Position numbers and translations under genes: made by a program. The notes beneath the pieces are model-generated. The model was not told where the DNA came from. It searched no databases and was given only the letters and a program-made list of their open reading frames with translations. A DNA stretch of 64,000 nt from Ilex aquifolium (taxonomy: Eukaryota > Streptophyta > Magnoliopsida > Aquifoliales > Aquifoliaceae): contig OX637405.1 of NCBI GenBank assembly GCA_951799425.1, positions 23,128,589-23,192,588 on the forward strand, in the 5' to 3' direction. Numbering within the stretch: position 1 is the stretch's first letter; every line of letters begins with the position of its first letter. This document shows positions 57,040-64,000 of this stretch, piece after piece.

Positions 57040-57550
57040 TCATCGAATGCTATTATGGGTTTTAAAAAGCAGGTGTTGCATTCACGGATTCGATTCTTCT
57101 TTGCGATTTGTACGCAAAGCTAGAATTGGAATAATCATTGCTTGATTCTTCCTTTAATTTTTGTCAATACCACAACTGGGAAAGACTGGGCTATTAGAAG
57201 GTTAACAATACTATGTAACTCAAATTTGTATCCCAAATTTGCATCCCAAATGAAAGGAGACCGTTAAATCAGTGGGTCTCATTTAAAAAAGTTGATGGGA
57301 CCCACTCATCAAACGGACCTCCTTCATTTGGGATGTAAATTTGAGTTATAAATTTGGGATACATAGTATTTCTCATTGGGAAATACTCAACTTTTTTTAT
57401 TCTCATTGAATGCTATTTTGGGTTTTAAAAAGCAGGAGTGACATTCACGGATTCGATGCTTCTTCGTGATTTGTACCCAAAGCTAGAATTGGAATAATCA
57501 TTGCTTGATTCTTCCTTTAATTTTTGTGAATACCACAACTGGGAAAGACT
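57040..57550. repeat. Tandem duplication (~150 bp) with an embedded MITE
   Basis: 57040-57190 and 57403-57550 are about 90 percent alike by eye (shared text GCTAGAATTGGAATAATCATT). Between them lies a palindromic MITE. Confidence 0.8.
57207..57371. mobile_element. MITE, near-palindromic, ~165 bp
   Basis: Left AATACTATGTAACTCAAATT and, in complement, right AATACTATGTATCCCAAATT are inverted repeats of about 52 bp. The arms contain repeated CATCCCAAAT. Target duplication not clear. Confidence 0.65.
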
Positions 57551-58390
57551 CAACTTTTGTTTTTCTTTTTTGAGTTGTAATTTATTGTTTTTATGAATTA
57601 TTAGTTGGTGTACACGTGCGTTGTACGTAAACTATTTTAATTATAAATTATTTTTTGTAATTGGTGTAAAAAAACAATAAATATTTTTTTTATTTAGAAG
57701 TTTGGAACATACCAAGATGTATGAAATTGCAATATTATTGTATGAAATCATCCCCTTTTTCCCTATTGTTTTGTAAAAAGTGTCATGTAAATTAAATAAA
57801 CCTGGCAGGAGATGATTTCTTACAGCATGATCAATCATGTATGGTTGGCAATTTAGGTAGCATAAGTGATTGATGATGAATACTTCCCTATCCATATAAT
57901 AAGAGACAAGACAATTCAAATCCCAAAGATAAAAATCAGTTCATATTGTTTCAAGATAAAACAAGTAGTCATCCGACGGATTATTTTACTCCAACCCAAG
58001 ATAAAAAATGGTTCAGATCATTTCAAAATTTATTGATCCGATGAACCAGAATGAGTTTTGAAATATTTTTTCCCACCTATAACACTTCCAATTTTGTGTG
58101 TGTGTGAGTGTTTGTTTGCTTATATGTGTGCAAAATATGTTGAACTTAAAGCATGAGTGTATAACTCCATATGGGGCACTGTCTTGGCTAATTGTTCTGT
58201 TGATGTAGTGTGCTCATTTATCATGTTTATTTCTTTATGAATGTTGGAGTCTTTACATTTTTTACGTTGATCCCATTTTTTTCCCCTCTTACTTTTGTTG
58301 TTCTGTCGTCTATGATTAGGGTATAGCGTTTATGTTGGAATAGATTACTGAATTGGGTGAATGATAACCTTTCTTAAATCATGCCTTCGT
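57551..58390. other. AT-rich intergenic DNA
   Basis: No gene recognised. Short TG run near 58098-58108. Confidence 0.5.
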
Positions 58391-58405
58391 TAACTGGGCC
58401 TAATT

Positions 58406-58514
58406 TTTTTTTTTTTTTTGGGAAGGGGAGGGGGGAAGGGGGCTTGAACCCTTGATCTCAATAAGACAAAGCTTTCACAAGACAAGGAGTACCATTGGAC
58501 CAAAGGCTCATTGG
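58406..58514 (-). mobile_element. tRNA-derived SINE, 109 bp
   Basis: On the minus strand it starts GAGCCTTTGGTCCAATGGTA (pol III A-box-like TGGTCCAATGG), continues to GGTTCAAGCCC (B box) about 50 bp on, and ends in a C-rich run and poly(A) (16-17 T on the plus strand). Perfect 15-bp target duplications TAACTGGGCCTAATT at 58391-58405 and 58515-58529. This is SINE structure; the body is very short, so it may be a minimal or 3'-truncated family member. Confidence 0.85.
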
Positions 58515-58529
58515 TAACTGGGCCTAATT

Positions 58530-61228
58530 GGTTGTTTGCTTCTAAATTTTAATTTATGTTTTCCATGTTATATTACAAGAAAATATGGCACTTTTCACAT
58601 GTTAAGGCAAATAGATTTGAAAAGTTATTTTAATAGTGGTAGACATTTTAATTTTAAAATATCAAACTGCCTTTAAAGAGTTCTATCAAGCATCTTTCCA
58701 TGGCTTGATAGTCCCGAATAGGCTATGTTTAGTATTAAACTTAGATGCTTTTCAAGTAAACTTTGATTTTTGACAAAATGTAATTCGGTGGTCCTATGCC
58801 TGGACTACCTTCTAAGGTTTAGAATATTTAATTTTCCAAGGAAGCTTATACTTTTTATCCCCCATTGATCAATTCTTACTCTACCAAGCATGAACCAGAT
58901 GGAATTTATGTATTAACTTGGACATATATCTCTTGATGGTAAAACCATTACACTAATGTGTTTTAAGAGTTCAAAAAATAGTTTATTTACTCTTACTAAA
59001 AAAATATTTTCAATTTCCAAAAATAGACGTATTGTTAGTAGTAAAAGAAACATAATGGTATGTACTGAAAAAGAGAAGGGATGTTTCAATGCTATATATT
59101 TTTGATGGTTTTATGTGGTCTAAAAAAGTAAATATAATATGTTGGGCATGGATTAGGTGTATTCTATATGCTAAAGTAACTTGGAATGTTGAATCGGTGT
59201 AATGGGTATCGCCACAAATTTGCAATTTTATGCTCTACCTATTGATGATAGCATGGAAAACTTATTGAGAGACTTCTCAAGACCTCATCATGCCAAGGTC
59301 CTCTCATCGTTACCAAACAGAGATTAGAAATGTTATGGTTTTTGATTCATTGAATTCTATATTTGTTGGCCTTTATAATTTCTTATGAATTTTTTAGCAT
59401 TGTCTGTTTTTTGTGTTTATTTGGTGAAATTGATTTTGTAATTAGTTTTTTAGTATTGTCTGTTGCTTTTTCAAGATAATTGATTCTTTAAATTGAATGG
59501 TGGTAATGGAGTCACAGACAAGTAAATTATATGTATACGGACTATTAATTCTAAAGTCTACAAATAGTATGGGTATAATCAATATATCAAACATCTAGGC
59601 TAAGACAACCTCCTAAGCTATGTTAAACGTCTAGGGTCCCAACTTTGGAATTGTTAGTTCAAGAAAATTTCCTACACCCTTGATGGGTTCTTAGAGTACT
59701 TCATAAGTGACTATAATTTCTGTCACATTGTAAGTTCCTACCAACACTATTTTTTCATGTTATATTTTTATATAATTTTCAGGGACCAAAGCCTTGGCCT
59801 TAAAAAGTAACAAAAATGGTGGATAAGATATCCCACCATAGATATAAAACCAGTGAAGTACTTAATAGAATAACAATTACGATATCAGTACAACACCAAT
59901 AAACAAAGAGTAAAATTTTAAATCTAAGGACCTTAGTTACATCCCAACTAGCAAAACTTGTTATATTAGAATTCAATCATCCAATTCCAAGTGGCACATC
60001 GTGGCAAAGTTGATTCTTTGCATCAATGGTTCTTTTCAATTTTGTCTTACGGCTTACACTTCCACCACTTCGAAGTTGTCTCTCTGTGATAGTGTACAAA
60101 CTTTGCCATGAAGCAGCTGCATGCTACTTTTTTCAGAAAAGATTTTTTTTTTTTTGGTTATTACATGGGAGCCGATATCCACAACAGAAAAGTAATAATA
60201 AGTTTTCTAAATGTTACTCCTTTTTTGTACAGTTGAGGGGTCCTGATGAGATCCACCTCGCACCCTTGAGCGCTTTGCCTTGGGCCCATTGTTTTTTTAA
60301 AAAAAAAACGTGAGGAACCCATTCTTGATGAGTAGGTCTGTTACTCATTTGATATATAAATTTAACTTCATCAAATCGATCAAATTCAACTATCTTTCAT
60401 CCAAACAAAATCAACACTAAACAGCTCAATTTAAGAACATGTTGTAAATTTTGGACATACCTCATCGTCGTCAATTCTTCGCGACTGTCACTCTTTGATA
60501 GTGGGGTTCTTCACTATCAAAATGGATAAACACTAATTAGAGGATGAAGGAAATGATAATCAAGCTTACACATAGGAACATACACGTCGACACACAATAT
60601 ATCACACAGTGAAAAGGTTAAAAAATTAGATAGAAACACTGGTGAAGTGGAGAGGGAAAAGAGAAGTCGCATAATTGAGGATTCTATATGGACTATGGAG
60701 TCTTTTGGCATTTTGTGCACAGTTACATAAGAAATAATAGAGAATATGAAACACAGAGAAACTGATCCCATGTGTTAATCACCCATTGATTGAATGTTAA
60801 ATAATCAGTGTTAGAATTTAGAAGATATAAAGTAAAATCAAATAAGATGTTTAAATAGATGCCATTGTAAGTCATTAAATATGAAGGATATTGATGACAT
60901 AATTATATTTTTGAAGGGCAAAGATGGGAAAAAAACTTTTTCATGTATTGTGGTATTTTAAAGTAGTATAGATAAATGACTTGAATTAAACATTGTTAGT
61001 AGTATATGTCCTAAGATCAACCATGTAGATGACGCTTCGGGATTGTACTAAAAACATTCAAAACTCATTTTATTTATCATGTCTATGCTTTATTTCATTT
61101 TATTATGCACGATATAGGCCATAGAGTATAAGTAAAGAAGATAGTTTCTTAAGACGTTGAGAAGATGAAACCTATACTTCTTAGTATAACTCTTAAAAGT
61201 TCCTAATAGGATTATTATGTTTGCATTA
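58530..61228. other. AT-rich intergenic DNA
   Basis: No coding sequence or transposon is recognised. Homopolymer runs at 60147-60160 (T) and 60293-60309. Confidence 0.5.
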
Positions 61229-61440
61229 TATTGTAAAACCCAAAAAATTTAAAGATTTAATAAAAGAGGTAATACGGTAATTAAGTAGTTTAAATACAGG
61301 TAAAAAACCTGAATTTTTACGTACTTCGGATGACGAAATAGATCTTACTGTTGGATTCATCTCGCGAAATCGAATTGAATTTTTATTGAATTCCGAGACA
61401 GTCGGGATTTTCACACATTACGAGGTAAATCGGGTATACA
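61229..61440 (+). repeat. LTR fragment, inverted relative to the one ending at 63854
   Basis: Starts TGTAAAACCCAAAAAATT; shares GGTAATACGGTAATTA, TCGCGAAATCGAATT and GAATTCCGAGACAGTC with the complement of 63650-63854. About 200 bp of homology, moderately diverged. Confidence 0.7.
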
Positions 61441-62015
61441 CAATTAAAATTCCATAAACTGGGATTTATTCACAAGACCAATAATATAAAGGTGAGGCTA
61501 TTCTCACCTCTTAAATCTCTTTTTCGACCCCATTTGATCTTTTTACTTCAAAACTACAAAGTTCACCTCATCTATACCCACCTCATTAGTTACTAAACCC
61601 ACTCCATCTATATTAGCTAATTAAAAATTAAATTCATTCAATTTTATTTCAATCTACTATATAGACAATAATCAAAATTTCATTTTGGTGTATTATTTCG
61701 GTACTAAAATATTATATAAGCAGAATAAAAACTAATTATTATTTTTAAAATAGTAGTCAAAATATGTCAAAATATCTTAAAACACCTCAAAATATTCTAA
61801 AGACATTGGAGTAAATAGATCAAAATATCTCAAAACACCTCGAAATAATATAGATCACCCGAAACATTGAAGCTTCGTTTCAATTACTAATTTTATTTCA
61901 GTTTCTTTGACATATATTTAATATTTTAATTGAATGGGTATAAATGGGGTGGATATATAGATGGGGTGAACTTAGTGCTTGATTTGTTTCCCTTTCTTCC
62001 CACGAGAACCCGATT
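61441..62015. other. AT-rich DNA between LTR fragments
   Basis: No gene. Contains repeated AAAATATCTMAAAACACCTC text at 61760-61845. Confidence 0.5.
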
Positions 62016-63854
62016 ATGTGTATGACTTATAATGAAGGGTGAGTGTCACTCTCGCTCAACGTCGTGCAAGATGCAGGAAAATTGTGTGTGGATGAACAAA
62101 AACGTGTGTGAGTATGCAAAGATGCTCCTCAAGCGTAGAGAGACTTCGTGTTTTAACTCGAAAAAAGTTTCGAAGTCATCTCCTCCAGGAAGGAAAGGTC
62201 AAGTGTTTTCGAAAGTGAATTGTGAAAGAGGAAAATGGAAAATATTGTGATTTGAAATTTGGTGATTTATGTTTGAGAAATATGCAAGTAAAAAGAGGGT
62301 TGACTAATCCATAGTGTTCATTCCAATGGGTGTGCTAAATCAATTTATTTCATTCTATCAATGGTGTCTGGGTGTTTGATTGATTCTTAGGAAGCGAGAG
62401 ATGAATGTAGTTGATTGGACAAGAGCGTACCCCATGATAAGTCTACAGTGCATCAAAAGCCTACAACCACATTCATCCGCACTCAACCTAGTCAAACTAA
62501 ACACTTTATACTACGAGGAATAATGAAAGAGAATTGATTCCACACACTCACGAGAAACTCCTTCTTGGATTAGCCAACTAAAGGTTTAGCTACTCATAAT
62601 AAAGTCAAGAACAAACATGAAAGAGAAAAGTATGGTAATGAAATCAAACATGAACTTTCATTAACATAAAAAGAAGTTTAAACTACAAAAGAAATAGCAT
62701 TCATACTCAACTAACATACTTGTATTCACCTAGTCATTTAAACAATTACCTAGAGAGGACATTAATTTACACAACTAGCATGCTCATTATTTCCAACAAA
62801 ACAAAATGTTTATTAATTCTATAAACATAAGCACAAATCTACCACACTAATCATATGCTAAATGATCATTTAACATACATATTATTTCATAATCACATAA
62901 CAAGCTAATAATTCTATTATGCCATTAAAGCATCAAGTCATACTAATATACAACTAACATACTTTAAACCACTAACATTAACTTACACCAAGTTAATCAT
63001 AATAAGATTTTACTTTTAACTATTAATCCTAAATTTGACCAACTAGTTACACTAGTCAAGAGCTAACATGTGATATACACCCTTAGTCTACCAATTTCAT
63101 ATGTCATCTTCTAGGTTATATATAAATAGGGAAAATCCTACGTCTTGTAGCGTGAGCCCACGTAATAACACTCCAAAGAAAGCTCGAATTTAGCTTCTCA
63201 AACCTTAGTCCTACATTCTCATCTTTGATATTTTTGGAGAAAAGTGCAATCTTTGGTATAGTTGTGTAGCTCTCGTTGCGTAGAGCAACTTTAATTCTTA
63301 GTCCAAAGCGATCCAACGATTTGATCTTTATAAATCTAAGAAAGAATGAATGAGAAGAAATTAAAAAAAAAATCTCTTTTTTTTTTTCTCTCTCTATTCC
63401 GGCAGGCTGCTGGAGTGAAGAATAAAGTGGAAGACAAAAAAAGTATTCCACTTTATATAGTTTAAATGTGTGGCCCACATCGCGTCACACGTCTTCTTTT
63501 TAACGGATCCAATTTTATTCTGAATTAATTAAATTTCGTCGCATGTTAAGCTTAGTATATTTTTATTGAGCTAACTTTAAATTATTTTTTGGGTCCCGCG
63601 AATAAAATCTGATCACAATTATTTTAGTCGCACGACACCCGATCGCTTCGTAACACGTGAAAAATTTGACTGTCTTGGAATTCAGTGAAAATTGACTGGG
63701 CAATTAGATTTCGCGAAACGAATTCAATGGTGAGATTCATTTTGTCATCTGAATTATATAAAATTTATGTTTTTTTTTTACCCGTGCTTAACAACTAATT
63801 ACCGTTTTACTCAATTAATTAAGATTTTAATTTTTCTTGGACTTTACAAGAAAG
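62016..63854 (-). repeat. Athila-like LTR remnant (probable solo LTR)
   Basis: The minus-strand start is TGTAAAGTCCAAG at 63854, with a TATATAAAG box near 63456-63464. The far part (62030-62640) resembles the Athila LTR segment 33640-34170 (shared: CCAATGGGT, a CTACAGTGCATCAAAAGCC-like block, TTAGCCAACTAAAGGTTTAG and TTAGCTACTCATA). The middle (62640-63110) is AT-rich. The left boundary is approximate and no target duplication was found. A 120-codon open stretch at 63116-63478 lies downstream of the TATA box but has no recognisable domain and is not called as a gene. Confidence 0.5.
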
Positions 63855-64000
63855 AGTTTTAATTTAAGATGCTATTTGAAGTTAATATCAAATACCTACA
63901 ACTGGGTATGCTTGAACCTCTAGAGGTCACACACAATAGAATTAATTTGAGACTAAAGGATAAATGAGAGAGAAAACTAATTAATAGTTAATTGGGTTGA
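63855..64000. other. AT-rich DNA at the window edge
   Basis: Nothing recognised. Confidence 0.5.

Noticed and set aside
58406-58514. A functional tRNA gene
   Set aside because: It has A- and B-box-like motifs but no cloverleaf, and has poly(A) and a 15-bp target duplication, so it is a SINE.
63116-63478. 120-codon minus-strand frame
   Set aside because: Downstream of an LTR TATA box, low-complexity start, no domain; likely untranslated LTR transcript.

Overview
The window is nuclear DNA of a flowering plant, probably a woody eudicot; no species can be named from the sequence. The reasons are a coiled-coil NB-ARC-LRR immune receptor, a BAHD acyltransferase, plant lineages of LTR retrotransposon (copia, Athila, Tat), hAT- and MULE-like nonautonomous DNA transposons, a tRNA-derived SINE and AT-rich intergenic DNA. 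There are no operons, ribosome binding sites or CRISPR arrays. Only two host genes are recognisable and both are broken. By my reading more than two thirds of the window is transposable element.

Layout. 1-4212: minus-strand copia remnant, part of it tandemly duplicated together with a hAT MITE lodged in its LTR. 4213-5865: a MITE, a GA microsatellite and unrecognised DNA. 5876-7184: a fold-back (MULE-like) element with two arms of about 620 bp and a perfect 10-bp target duplication, sitting in the 3' end of a BAHD acyltransferase pseudogene (minus, pieces from 7195 to 10790). The same gene is split at 8321-10671 by a short copia element with identical 193-bp LTRs. 10791-13030: MITEs and small repeats. 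13039-16673: CNL immune-receptor gene (minus), two exons, with a deletion and frameshift that remove the middle of the NB-ARC domain. 17080-21200: decayed plus-strand Ty3 element interrupted by a 948-bp hAT-type element.

21619-35452: a nearly intact 13.8-kb Athila-type Ty3 element (minus) with a perfect 5-bp target duplication, 2-kb LTRs differing mainly by one 43-bp repeat unit, PBS, PPT, gag, pol and a third ORF. Its one visible lesion is a frameshift in a G run between gag and pol. 35453-37756: decayed repeats. 37757-51296: an old, heavily mutated 13.5-kb Tat-like Ty3 element (plus) with a second RNase H-like region, an antisense ORF resembling the plant mobile domain (PMD), and a 2.1-kb solo LTR inserted in that ORF.

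52845-56675: a young, compact, gag-only Ty3 element (minus, TR-GAG type) whose gag runs straight into a palindromic 27-bp minisatellite that is itself an open frame of nonapeptide repeats with higher-order structure. 56681-64000: AT-rich DNA with a MITE inside a small tandem duplication, a 109-bp SINE with a perfect 15-bp target duplication, and LTR fragments in inverted arrangement.

The genes do not form a pathway. The coherent story is layered insertion: host genes lost by indels and insertions, old Ty3 elements broken by hAT elements and a solo LTR, then recent arrivals (copia at 8.3 kb, Athila at 21.6 kb, the gag-only element at 52.8 kb). The most unusual structures are the gag-fused minisatellite, the antisense PMD frame, the fold-back element beside the acyltransferase, and the copia leader hairpin.
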